Assembly: GCA_037953745.1 (NCBI GenBank) | Contig: JBAKBP010006576.1 | Location: 44,950 to 108,949, forward strand | DNA: 64,000 nt | Source: Lithodes maja | Taxonomy: Eukaryota; Arthropoda; Malacostraca; Decapoda; Lithodidae | Reading direction: 5' to 3' | Program-made: the position numbers and the translations under genes | The notes under the pieces: model-generated | Database searches by the model: none | Told to the model about the DNA's origin: nothing | The model's input: the letters and a program-made list of their open reading frames with translations, nothing else | Shown here: in pieces, positions 9,462-20,607 of the stretch | Position numbering within the stretch: the stretch's first letter is position 1 | Layout: every line of letters starts with the position of its first letter

Positions 9462-11770
9462 ACACGTACATGTGGAAACGGATGTTGACGATGAAGGATA
9501 AGACAGTGGTGGAACGAAAGTCATTGATTGATATGTATGTGTGGATGAACGAATGAAGAAATCTGTGATGGATGCTAGGGTGTATAAGGGTATTGGAGGG
9601 GGTCTGTCTGATCATTATGTAGTGGTAGCTAAGGTTAGGATACAAAAGAAGTGGGTGAGGAGAGCTGGAGGGAGGCGAGAGGAGGGTGGAATGGTGAGGA
9701 GGGTGGAGAGGTTGCAGGAGGAGGAAGTCAGGGAGGAGTACAGGAGAGCAGTGGAAAGACGACTAGGTTGGTTCGACCTGGAAGTTATGGAGGAAGTGGA
9801 GGAGATGAACAAGGATGAGATCTGTGCAGCATGTGAGGAGGTATGAGGAGAAGAGGGAGGGGAGTGAAAGGTACAGTATGGTGGACAGAAGAGGTAAGAA
9901 TAGCTGTGGAAAAGAAGAAAGCATATAGAGAGTGGTTGGGTAGTAGAGGGAATGAAGATTTCGAGAGACAGAAACGAGTGAGGTACGTGGAGAGTAAGAG
10001 GGTAGTGAAGAGAAGAGTAGATGAGGAATTTGGAAGGAATCTGAGTGTAAAATGGAGGGAGAGTAAGAAACTGTTCTGGAAAGAAGTCAAGAAAGTTAGG
10101 GAAGGTAGCAAGGGAAACATTAAGGGTGTGAAAGATAAGAATGGGAGAATGCTAGCCGAGAAGCAAGAGAGAGTCGAAAGATGGAGGGAGTACTTCAGTG
10201 AGTTGCTAAATGTAAGGAATGAAGAGCCAGCAAACATAGCTGGATATGGTATGGGAGGGAGAAGAAGAGAAGTAGTGGAGGAGGAGGTGGGGATCAGGAG
10301 GTCAGAAGTGTGGGAAGCCATGAAAAGAGTGAAGTTGGGGAAAACACCAGGAACAGATGGAGTGTGTGGGGAAATGTTGAGGTATGGTGGTGAGATAGTG
10401 ATAGAATGGGTATGGAAAATGTGCAAACTAGCATGGGAGAAGGGGAGTGCACCCGATGACTGGAAGACTGGCATAATAGTCCCCCTATATAAGGGCAAAG
10501 GGGAAAGAGGAGTGTGTGGTAACCACCGAGGAATATGACTTCTAAGCATAGTAGGGAAGATATACAGTAGGGTAGTGATTGAGAGAGTGGGAGTGAGAAC
10601 GGAGAAATGGATAGGCGACGAGCAGGGAGGTTTTAGGAAGGGAAGAGGATGTGTAGATCAGATTTTTACCCTGAATTGTGTTGTGGAGAAGCATCTGGAG
10701 AAGAAACAAAAGGTGTATGTTGCCTTTATGGACTTGGAGAAGGCCTATGACAGAGTGGATAGAGATGGTTTGTGGAAAGTACTTAGAATATACGGAGTAG
10801 AGGGCAAGTTGCTGAAACCAGTGAAGAGCATGTATGCGGGTGCAAAGGCGGCAGTACGTGTGGAGAGTGAGCAGAGCGAGTTCTTTGACCTGAATGTTGG
10901 TTTGAAACAGGGATGTGTGATGTCCCCGTGGTTGTTTACTGTATATATGGATGGAGTCATGAAAGAAATACTATCAAGAGCAGTGGATGTTGGTGTATCG
11001 CTGAAAAGGGAGGGAATTGAGTGGAAGCTACCTATACTGCTGTTTGCGGATGATACAGTTCTGATGAGTAATAATGAATGGGAGTTGCAGGGTCTGGTAA
11101 ATGAGTTTGGAACAGTGTGCGAAAAACGGAATTTGAAGGTAAATGCGGGGAAGAGCAAGGTTATGGTCTTCGAAAGGGGTGAAGTCACAGAGTGTGAGGT
11201 GAAGCTGAACGGTCAGGCTATGGAGATCGTCAACTCTTTTAAGTATCTGGGCAGTGTGTTGAGTAAAGATGGGACTATGGATGAAGAAGTGCGAGAGAGG
11301 GTACAACAGGGGAAGAGGGTTGTAGGAACGCTAAAAGCAGTAACAAGAAATAGGGTGGTCAGTATGGAAGTGAAGAAGTCCTTGCATGACAGTGTGGTAA
11401 TCCCGACACTGACTTTCGGAAGCGAAGCATGGACGTTGGTTGAGAGACTCAGACCAAGAGTGAGAGCAGTGGAAATTAATTACTTAAGGAGTGCGTGTGG
11501 AGTTACATGGCGGGATAGACAGACTAATGAGGAAGTAAGAAGGAGGTGTGGTGTGGAGGTAGATGTGCTGGAAAGTGTGAAAAGGAACAACTTGAGATGG
11601 TTCGGCCATATGGAACGTATGGAAAGCGAGAGAATGACTAAGAGGGTGTACGAGAGCGAGGTGGAGGGACAGAGAGGGAGAGGTAGACCGAATGAGAGGT
11701 GGAAGGATGGAATGAGGAAGTACATGAACGAAGGCGGTGCTGGTTGGGGGGAGGGGCGTCGACTGACTGG
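9462..11770 (+). pseudogene. RTE-like LINE ORF2 remnant (endonuclease end, RT)
   Basis: Fragments read SLIDMYV then DERMKKSVMDARVYKG and LSDHYVVVAKVR (end of the endonuclease), then a linker, then RT with GKTPGTDGV, YKGKGERG, EQGGFRKGRGCVDQ, FMDLEKAYDRVDR, LKQGCVMSPWLF and LLFADDTVLM. Breaks are a frameshift near 9515, another near 9840, and an in-frame TGA at 10536-10538 where the sister copy reads Ser in RGISLLS. The frame then runs open into the inserted SINE. The protein could not be made intact. Confidence 0.85.
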
Positions 11771-12305
11771 GGAGGTGTGGTGGAGTGGTCTTGCCACTGG
11801 CCTGGTAATCCAAAGGTCCCTGGTTCAAATCCCGATGTATCAATGGGAAGATATTATTGGGATGGAATTTGTGCTGTACCTGGTATCAGTGCATTACCGC
11901 AAGCCCACCGAAACGTCAATAAAATACCCTCATTGTTCCCTGATTAAATAGCACTGTATGAATATTCCCATATTCAAAATATGCTATAGGGGTGCAATGC
12001 CTGGTGAGTTATCTGCTCAACAGGTGGCGTTGTGTGTGTGTAAGTGTGAGAGTCTGAGTGTAGGGGGTGAGACAGTGAAGCACGGGAACGAGGTGGCTTC
12101 AGAGATGGGGTCGTTTCGGGCCATGAGTGAGCACCGTGCCTCATGTGAAGGCAAGATGGCAGGTGCTTGTTGGTTGTGCTCTACGTGCTTCACATGTCTC
12201 ACTCCCTAGACTGGAACAAGACCTCACGGGCTTCACTGTTCATTGTAAAGCGGTGAATGTTAAGGCTCTCAGCCTATGCCCGAGAGGAAGTAAGTTGGAA
12301 TATAG

Positions 12306-12340
<35 letters not shown>
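11771..12340 (+). mobile_element. Long tRNA-derived SINE, copy 1
   Basis: The 570-bp SINE starts GGAGGTGTGG and has a tRNA-like head with an A box (11778-11788, TGGTGGAGTGG) and a perfect B box (11822-11832, GGTTCAAATCC). A conserved body follows and it ends in A35 (12306-12340). Three relatives lie at 31185-31721 (reverse), 38561-39116 and 41821-42278. It interrupts the C-terminal codons of the RTE-like LINE. The source tRNA is uncertain (Ser- or Thr-like). Confidence 0.85.
11778..11832 (+). promoter_or_regulatory. Internal Pol III promoter (A and B boxes) of the SINE
   Basis: The A box TGGTGGAGTGG and B box GGTTCAAATCC lie about 44 bp apart (start to start), near tRNA spacing. In the copy at 38561 the B box is likewise GGTTCAAATCC. 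In the copies at 31721 and 41821 it is GGTTCGAATCC, the canonical form. Confidence 0.7.
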
Positions 12341-12344
<4 letters not shown>

Positions 12345-12402
12345 TGCATGGGGGCTGTTCGTTCGTGGCCACCCATTCGGGGATCACGGCGTCAGGCAAT
12401 AG
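12341..12402 (+). pseudogene. Displaced C-terminus of the RTE-like LINE ORF
   Basis: After the SINE poly(A) the reading resumes as RGAWGLFVRGHPFGDHGVRQ and a TAG stop. This aligns with the end of the relic at 46713-46850 (minus) and with DRSEWRMLVNS of the copy at 20997. It shows the SINE landed inside this ORF. Confidence 0.75.
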
Positions 12403-12416
12403 ATAGATAGATAGAA

Positions 12417-12891
12417 TCATGTATCAATTATTTAGTGCTTTATTTGTAACCCTGTTTTGCTAGATTTCTAAATAAGCATATATCTCATTGATAACACTTT
12501 TGGGGGGAAAATGTGATACAGCAATATAGTTCATTTTCCATTTTACAATGTGTTCGTCATAGTATGTAACAGTTATTTCAATACACCCTGCATTTATATA
12601 TATATATTCAAGTATCCGTCTAGTTACGTAAGACTAGGCTCGTCCCCCCTCTCATTGGGTATCTTTAATGTAACATAAAATGCCCGTGTTATTTTTTCCT
12701 CCACAAACCATCTAGAGACTCCTTCCACCACACCGTATCCAATTATATCTACGATAGGATACATTTTTCAGAATCAAAGTGCCTCAGTTCCCTAGGGGCT
12801 TGTTATTAGGGGCTTTTAGGGCCTTCGTATCTTCTTTGGTCACACCTCAATTATATATCTCGTAGCTACATCCTTTGTAGTATGTTATATT

Positions 12892-12894
<3 letters not shown>
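12417..12894. other. Unassigned AT-rich DNA
   Basis: I see no gene or known repeat, only a short TATA run near 12597. Confidence 0.4.

Positions 12895-12971
<77 letters not shown>
12895..12971. repeat. (TC)n microsatellite
   Basis: About 38 uninterrupted TC units. The open frames across it are an artefact of the dinucleotide. Confidence 0.95.
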
Positions 12972-12974
<3 letters not shown>

Positions 12975-15280
12975 TCTGTATTTTGTATTGCCCCACTAGC
13001 ATTATATATAGATTGCCTAATTTATCATAGCTGATATTCACTAGGTTAATTTGGTCTTGTACTTTGTATGGATTTTTTGTTCTTCTCCACAAATTTTTCC
13101 TCTGTAATTTAATAATTATTTCTTCTACTTACATTGTCAGTTTATGATTTTCTGCTCCCTCCCAGTTCATTTTCTGCTCCCTCCCAGTTAATTTCTTATC
13201 CAATTACTCTGCTGGGCCTCTTTCTGTGTTTTACTTGCATTCATCTCCTCTGGTTCCCTGTCATCTTTTTCCTCCCTCTTTATTCCTTACTTTTTCATTT
13301 TCTCCTCCCACTACTCTCGGTCCTTGTTGTTCTCTTCTTCTCAATACACTCTCAATAATAAGGATAAGTAAAGTGCAAAACTTATCATGCCAAGACTACC
13401 GATGAATCATTAAGTTATGCACAAAACAGTTTAAGGTTTAATAAAATAAGTATTGTTTAGCTTTATAAATGTTGTGCACAGTTTAAATTATTTTAAGAAA
13501 CACGGTTATTATGATACAACAGTTCTATGAGACATTATATGTATAATGCATTAATTCTTCAAAGGCTAGTATATATTCTGAAATACATTTAATATTGTTT
13601 AGGTTACGTCTAATAGATTTAAGGCGATGTGGTGAAGGGTAAGCTAGTTGGATTACTTTATTTCCATCATTATACCTTATCCATTATTGTTTGCAGCGTA
13701 ATCAAACTATTCATTATGTTATGACTAAAATTGCCATTTGAGAGTTCAATTAAAAATCATCAACCATCAAGGACTAACAGATAACAGTCAGCAGGATTCG
13801 AAACCAAACCCTGCTCAGAGACAATAGCACTAACCATCCGGGTTACCGAAACCTCCTCACCTCTTAGTCCTTCTGTCATACCTCTCTCTACGCTCTTATT
13901 TTCAAACCCATTCATCCTCATCCTACTCTTTCACATTTCTTGTATTCATTTTAAATATATAATCACAAAATATATGATAATCAAAGCAGTTCAATATGCT
14001 TGTTCAAAATATGTAGTTATCTAAACGGCCTAAACAATAATATATGTTCCCTACTGAATAGTGGTCAATGTTTTACCTCTCCCCATATACATTCTAATAA
14101 TTAATTTATTATGATGGAAACCTCAGTACAACTAAAGCCAGTATTACATGAGCGCTTGATCCATTTAGTTTTTCTTGAGCATTGGCTGGGTAGCTTTTGA
14201 GGGGATCTTATAATATCATTCTGTCACCCACGTTAAGCCATTTTCAACCTGGTTTTTTATATCAGTGAAAACAAAATCCACAGATGTTACCGGAAGAATG
14301 TTGATCATCAAATGTTGAAAATAAAAGCTCTCAAATGATACCCTCTAAGTTTTTAGGATAATTCTGTTGTTAATTCACAACACCCCTCCAGAATTCTGCA
14401 ATTCTTCCAAGCTGAAAAGTTATAACGTGTAATCAGAGATAATTCCCTCACAGTGGTGCACGAGGCAGCTACAAACACTTTTGGTTAGGCCATGGTTTTC
14501 TTTAAAAAGTACTCAATCAAACTGAGATCAACGAAATGCTTTATCTAGGTCCAAAAAAACTGTTGGCAAGATACGACCATCACCTTGCAAATCGCATTCC
14601 ATGACATCGCTGCTATGGCTCCAAACGACAATACCCAAGTCCCCCCAAGATATCACCATACAACACTGGGAATAATTAACTACAAACAGAATCTTTATAA
14701 ACTACAACAACCTATATGCTGGTCTCTAACCCTGTTTGCCTAAGACCCTAGCTTTCATCCCGGAACAAAAGCACCAGCTAGGATGACATAGAAGACTACA
14801 AGTTTACCAATTACCGACTTGCGAGTTTCGTTCTATAAGGAAGTGGGAGCTGTAGACATCGATATTTAGCAGAATTACCAGCTAAAATACGGTCCTAGTA
14901 CATTTATATATACATACAAACCAATTCAACATACTTGTTATCCATCAGAAACCAACATTATTATTAAATTTATGTCTTATATTGATGTTTACGGCTCCAA
15001 ATTCCTTATAGCCTGAAACTCGCAAGTGGTCAATTGCTGTCTTTGGGATGTTCTTAGCGCTTTGCAATTCCAGGCCTTGGAGTCTCTTTATACGAATTTA
15101 GCCATTGTTACCCAAAATAGACTTATATCTCAATGTGATTCCTTTACCACTCGCCCTATATTTGTATAGCATTAGAACGTAGCCTAATGTTGATTAACAT
15201 ACAGTATATGTTCGTGCTTACTATATTTTAATCTACCTGATCATCTACCTATTTTTTTTTTAAATGTGTTTCCTTCCTTC
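12972..15280. other. Unassigned DNA with a tRNA-like relic
   Basis: The stretch is AT-rich and has no convincing gene. At 13764-13862 the minus strand carries an A-box-like patch (CCCGGATGGTTAGTGC) and a near B box (GGTTTCGAATCC, one extra T), consistent with a decayed tRNA-derived SINE. Nothing else is recognised. Confidence 0.4.
13764..13862 (-). mobile_element. Decayed tRNA-like SINE head
   Basis: On the minus strand a degenerate A box and a B box with one inserted T are separated by about the tRNA distance. No poly(A) or body repeat was found, so this is tentative. Confidence 0.35.
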
Positions 15281-16640
15281 TCTCATTGTCTTTCCGTTTT
15301 CGATCTGCTTTCACTTCTACCTCGCCCCTCGTCCTCCTCTGGCCTAATTTTCCAGTAATATGTGCAGATAAAAGAAACACATACTATCAATATTATATTT
15401 CACCTGTCCTTTCACCTCTTCCTCACCATCATTCTTTTCTTGTCTTTCTCTTTTCTTTCTCCTCTTCCTCTTACCTCCCCTCTCGTCCTTCTCTGCCTTT
15501 CTCTTCCATCTCCACGAATCATTCTCCCCTTCCTCCTACCTCCCCTCTTCTTGACCTTTTACCTACCACCACCTCCTCTTCTTCTCTGTTTCCTTCTCCT
15601 CCTTTTCCAACTTCTCCTTCTTCAGTGGCCTCTCATAACTTTTCCAGTGGCACTAAAGACAATAAACAAGTTAAGCATGACACTAACAGTAAACAAGCCA
15701 TGTTGTTGTGGCCAGACTGGAGAGCTGGAGTGGTTTCTGGCACGTGTAATCTTTCCAATCCACCACACCCCCTGCTTCGCCCCACTGGTTAGGTGCATTT
15801 AAGATGTTTCGCAGCATTAGTTTCACGATTATGATATGTTAACCCTATACAGATGTCGATTATTGGTCCTGCAACTTACTTGAATGTGTACAACTATAGT
15901 GGGAAAAGGGATCTCGGGGGTGTTTTTATACCTGTATTTTATTTTAATTTATTATTTTTATTTTATTTGGGGAGGTGCCCCATTTTAGATTGAAAGTTTT
16001 CTTGGAAACATTTGTAAAGAAATGGGAAAATCTTCACACCACTCAATAATAATAACCCACAATAAAAAAACAAATAGCATCACAAAATCCACTAGTGCTA
16101 GCCAAGATAATAACAGTAAATAAAAGTAAATAACATTAAATATATATAAGGGGAGCAATTGTGGTCACATATCGAACAGGGCCATAATACCCAGGAGAGG
16201 CTTTATAGGCATGTGACAAGGAGTCACTGGAATTCCTGTTGCATTTGCTTGGCCTCTCTTTTTGATGTTCCTTGTGCCTCACTAACACAGAGTTTTTTGG
16301 TATATGTGAATGAAGGAGACAAAAGCCAAAGCTGCCTGTGACAAGTGTCTCCCCCAAAGTTAAAAAAGTAACAGAGCCAAATTCAAGGTATGTTACAGTC
16401 ACAATATCGGGACGCGCAGAGTTTGAAGCAGTTTATGTCATAGGAGGAGGGAAAGACAGATTGCCATTTATACCACAAGCATCCCGGGAGGACCATATGC
16501 TTGCATTAGTTTATTCTAGTGCATTGGGGTTTGTAATAGAGGATTAATATTAAGAACGAGGTGTAACTTAATTACGTAGATGACACAACACCTAAGGCCT
16601 TACACCAATGATATACCACGTCGTTCTCTATACATTACAG
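15281..16640. other. CT-rich tract and an unrecognised coding-like fragment
   Basis: Positions 15290-15620 are a degenerate CT-rich tract. A short frame at about 16338-16544 (plus) reads AEFEAVYVIGGGKDRLPF and ASREDHMLALVYSSALGF, less biased than most frames here, but with no ATG start and no family I recognise. It could be a fragment of an unknown mobile-element protein or chance. Confidence 0.3.
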
Positions 16641-16651
16641 AGCGACCATAG

Positions 16652-16907
16652 TACACACGGATACCATAATCTCTAGCCCACTCATAACAATTCGTGGACC
16701 GCCTATGTTTATCTTTATGCAATTATATTTATCTGGATTAAATTTCGGATAAAACTTGTTTATCAATAAATAGTATATATATTTTGTAGTTGATGTACAG
16801 AAAATTGTGTTCGTAAATGCGTGTCCAGATATATACTTCCATAATGTGAAATAGTTGAAGTCCACGAATATTTATGAGTAGGGTGGAGACTATGGTATCC
16901 GACTGTA
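16652..16907 (+). mobile_element. MITE family D copy 2
   Basis: The 256-bp element has TA at both edges and inverted ends containing GGATACCATA and CTAGCCCACTCAT on the left, matching TATGGTATCCGACTGTA on the right. It has the same AT-rich interior as the copy at 1871, but the interior runs in the opposite orientation. Confidence 0.75.
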
Positions 16908-16966
16908 CCTCCACCCTTCAACACCACCACACTATCAATACCACTACTGGTACAAGGTCCTTTCCG

Positions 16967-17338
16967 TTAAGGGGATAGTGGCTGTTTTTTTTTGTTTTTT
17001 TCTTTTCTATTAATTAAATTATTCATTTATGTTTTAGTTTCCTTGCTAGACCTCCCTCAAACTTAGAAACACATCCCTTAAACCACCCCTCAAGATAAAT
17101 GTGTACATTTTTCGGGAGAAAAATGTCCCGGCGCTCCTCATATAATTACAGGTTCGCTATCGCTTGCCAGGAAAAATCGACACCTAAATGGCACGATAGG
17201 TCTTAAAATTGACAACGAAATGGAGCTAAAGGTGTTAATTTCGCCAAACTAATAGGCAGAACGTCTTAAAATTTTAAAACTAATGGGGCTAGACACGAGG
17301 GAGAAAGGGTCCCAGAAAAGCGACCCATCTCCCCTTAA
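16967..17338 (+). mobile_element. MITE family A copy 2
   Basis: TTAA sites at 16967-16970 and 17335-17338 flank inverted ends TTAAGGGGAT / ATCTCCCCTTAA. The interior keeps the core with TTTTCGGGAGAAAAATGT and GGTTCGCTATCGCTTGCCAGG. The right TTAA is shared with the next element, a family C MITE. Confidence 0.8.
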
Positions 17339-17549
17339 CCCCTTCACTCCCATTACGTAATTCTCATCATATTCTGGTTACCATTAGAAGATTATATTGT
17401 GTTAAAAATCTACCTTTAGCTTTCAAAGGGGGAAGTACGATCTCAATAAACCCTCTTAATAACACAGGTCCTTCTTAAACTACATAAAATCATCTAATTT
17501 TAGTCAGAATCAAACGTAAGAAAAGACGTCCTGGTGCTGAAGGGGCTAA
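17335..17549 (+). mobile_element. MITE family C copy 1 (TTAACCCCTTCA ends)
   Basis: The 215-bp element begins TTAACCCCTTCACTCCC and ends GCTGAAGGGGCTAAG, with the right TTAA decayed to CTAA. It shares the interior features of the copies at 23644, 32505 and 46958. It abuts the preceding family A element through one common TTAA. Confidence 0.7.
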
Positions 17550-17728
17550 GAGGACAATGGTAAAGTCTTGTCTTTTGAGATAGCGGTGGTGGAGGGCCTC
17601 ATTAGTAAGCAGCTTGGAGAGGTAGAGTAGAATCAGATATCAGAAAACTATATATCTATATTTATTTAGACCCATTCCCCCTTGTTATCCCCTTTCATTT
17701 ATTTTTATTTTATTTTATTTTTTTTTTA

Positions 17729-17850
17729 GGGGGGGGGGGGGGGGGGGCGAGACTCGAGACAGAACCCGAACAGGGACAACACAACACAACAGCAAAACAA
17801 TGAACACACACAAACAAAACACAAATTCACACTAGGTCACTAAAATAAGT
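17729..17850 (-). mobile_element. Fragment of RTE-like LINE 3' UTR after a G19 run
   Basis: A G19 run (17729-17747) is followed by GACTCGAGACAGAACC and AACAGGGACAAC. This parallels the 3' UTR of the RTE-like LINE at 20640-20760 (GACTCAAGACAGAGC, AACAGGGAAAAC, ending CCAGGTCACC). It is probably a short relic. The G run could form a quadruplex or be a sequencing artefact. Confidence 0.5.
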
Positions 17851-18135
17851 TATTTAGGACACTTTTCGCAAATTTCCTATACACATATCAACAGTTCAAT
17901 ACCATTACACTACCACTATAATATGTGCGATTGGTTTGCTTGGGAAACAGATTAACTTGCTCATGTAGTAATGTACAGTGACCCTATGTGGTGGAGCGTG
18001 TTCTTTTATTTATAATATTATTTAGCTAAAGCGTTGTTTCCACATAGCAATTTTGATATGTTCTTTTGTCTTTGTACCGTGTTCGTCTAAGCTTTGGTTT
18101 GTTTATTTTGCAAGTTTTACATTATAATTTATATA

Positions 18136-18362
18136 TATCCACATCATATATCCACATCATATATCTATACCACCACACCATATATCCACATCATATATCC
18201 ACATCATATATCCACATCATATATTTATACCACCACACCATATATCCACATCATATATCCACATCATATATCCACATATATCTATACCACCACACCATAT
18301 ATCCACATCATATATCCACATCATATATCCACATCATATATCTATACCACCACACCATATAA
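18136..18362. repeat. ATATCCACATC / CTATACCACCACACC tandem repeat
   Basis: A compound array of ATATCCACATCAT units (12-13 bp) alternates with TATACCACCACACCAT units. The repeating Tyr/His/Ile/Ser frames are artefacts. Confidence 0.9.
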
Positions 18363-18606
18363 GCCGTAAACCACACCTACACCACACCCTAAATTACGTA
18401 GCACCCATGCCACCTACAACATGCACCAGTTACGAGCTCGGTAAATCAGGAGATGATTGCCTGGCTGTCTGAAGGCGCTTTATTGTCGGTAGCCACACCA
18501 CTACCCCATTGGTACAGACAACCATCATTACTCCTGGACTTCTCAGGCTATATTTTTTCACCAACTAACTTCACTTCTAAACTCAATTAATGAAATCAAG
18601 GAATAC

Positions 18607-18680
18607 ATGTGGCATTCCAAGGACTCGAACCTAGGATACTCACATCGAAATTCCGCGCACTTTGCATTACGCCATCAAGA
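18607..18680 (-). mobile_element. tRNA-like sequence, probable SINE head
   Basis: The minus strand carries GATGGCGTAATGC (A-box-like) and GGTTCGAGTCC (B box) about 45 bp apart. No intact cloverleaf is evident. A SINE head or tRNA relic is more likely than a functional tRNA. Confidence 0.45.
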
Positions 18681-18689
18681 CTGATATCA

Positions 18690-20600
18690 ATATTATATGG
18701 TTTATTATTTATGTGTGTCAGAGTTACGTCCATTAGCTTAAGAAATTAACAAGTTATGTGTTTAAAGCTAATCAATTAATGTTAGTTTAATTTGTTCCAT
18801 CAACTTGTCTAAATTTAAATTGTTATTCATTTTTGGACTTATGTGAATTTGTTATCATAGAGTAACACACACGAAATGTTTGCAATAATTGATGTACAAG
18901 CATCACTCAAATCAAACATTTTACATTTGATTACATCTGCTGATATTAGGTCTAATCAACTCATTGATAATAGATTAAAATCAATCCCTGTTTACTTATT
19001 GCACAAACCCATTTTAGACTCTCCGATCAAATATATGATAGGAATAATAAACATCACTCCTGCTACGCCTATGCAGTTCATAACATTGCAACTATAATAT
19101 TTCGTATTACATTCATAATGTTAATTTGCTAATTGACTGATCATTTATGCAATATATTCAATTATTTGACCAGCAGTTTTCAAACACTTTCTAATCACTA
19201 CGGCAAACAATTTTCAGAGTCTGTCACAATCAGAGTGAGGTACTCACTCAATTGCTCCATAATGTTACCTAAATTTGCATATTGTAATACGGTGCATCTA
19301 ACTGGTGTATTTTTAAACATACACATTAAGTAAGCTAATTTAATTTGGTGAGTTTAACTATGGTTTTCCTCTGCAAATATTAAATATTGAAAATTAATAA
19401 TGAAGGTATTTAAGGTCCAACAAGATTTTCTTTGGTTATAGAAAATTAAGAATGATTGGTTAATATTGATTCGGTTATATTATGGGAATGAATTTTCCGT
19501 GTAGTTAACCCATTCAATACCAGGGACGTCCTCTTAATAGTATGGCAACCTTTAGAAGATTTGATTCAGCTTAGGTAGTGTTACGACTGGGGTTCAAATA
19601 TATCAGGGCTCTTATTCATTGGACTAGTAATGGCATAAATGTTACAACGGAAAGCGCTAGCTCCAACCTCTGATGTGTATTCCCAGTGAACAAAGAACAC
19701 AAATACTCTACAGAGTTCTATATGCAATAATAGGCTATCAAACTCTCAATAAATGTGCGTCTACTCTAGGCTTAATGTTATGTGAAACAGCCTATTACTA
19801 CCTATAACTGAAGGTGCTTGGTTACGGTATGCAACGTAAGGTGGTAAGAGAAGTTACAGCTTACGTTACTTTAATCAATAAATGTCAGGCACTCCTGCAT
19901 GAAAGAAAGTGCACTAAGGTCCTTCAACACTAACAAGGAATCTTCTTTAAATGTTAGATGCTATAAAGATGCTCGTATCGGAAATGGAACCCAAAAAGGC
20001 AGGCAGCGGAACAATGCTCGTGCAGGCTATGCACACAAAAAGGCAGAATATATAATGCCGTCGGAGCCAAGAATATCCTAAACACTACAACACTAATAAT
20101 AATCGCCACGACAATACAGTATTCCTATCAACAAAAAGAGCCTAAGTCGTTTGTGTCTCAATACATCAAACTAGGCTGCGAAATGCTTGTGTAATCATAA
20201 ATGGGTATGCATAAAAAGAGTAATTAGGTTAATATACTTAATGTCTACTGTGACTGATAAAGTCTAGCTAGAGTCAATGATACGAGATACTGGTGCGCAT
20301 GGCATGCTGCATAGCCTAGTGCAAATCTCAAGTCTGTGCGTCAAATATTACGTTATAATGAAGGGTAGCTCTCTTGAGAAACCTTAATACCGAAGTATTA
20401 AGCGTTCTCCTGGCATACCTCAAAGACAAACAATCGAGACTAGAACAGTGCAGAATGGTATAGGCAAAAAACCCTCATTCGTGCATGCTCTACTCTCAAT
20501 GGCACACAGACTAGAATTTACTCAATCAATTCCAGTTCTCAGGTATGTCGTGCCGCTTTTAACTGAAGCCAGCACTCATAGGAAACAATACCTATAATAT
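18690..20600. other. Unassigned AT-rich DNA
   Basis: No gene is recognised. A left end of a family C MITE (TTAACCCATTCAATACC) begins at 19505, but its partner end is not clear. The short open frames have no recognisable motifs. Confidence 0.35.
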
Positions 20601-20607
20601 CAGACTC

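Larger units (their letters stand above)
9462..12416 (+). mobile_element. RTE-like LINE, broken, split by a SINE
   Basis: The element carries the end of an endonuclease domain, RT and C-terminus, then a (GATA)n tail. It lacks most of the endonuclease, so it is 5'-truncated. The tail follows the stop codon immediately: the TAG at 12400-12402 is the first ATAG-type unit of the (GATA)n, a layout known for RTE elements with almost no 3' UTR. Positions 11771-12340 are an inserted SINE. Clade assignment rests on GFRKGRGCVDQ, FMDLEKAYDRVDR and GLKQGCVMSPWLF. Confidence 0.8.

Noticed and set aside
15286..15802. 146-168 codon frames rich in Pro, Ser and Leu
   Set aside because: They are translations of a CT-rich tract in two overlapping frames.
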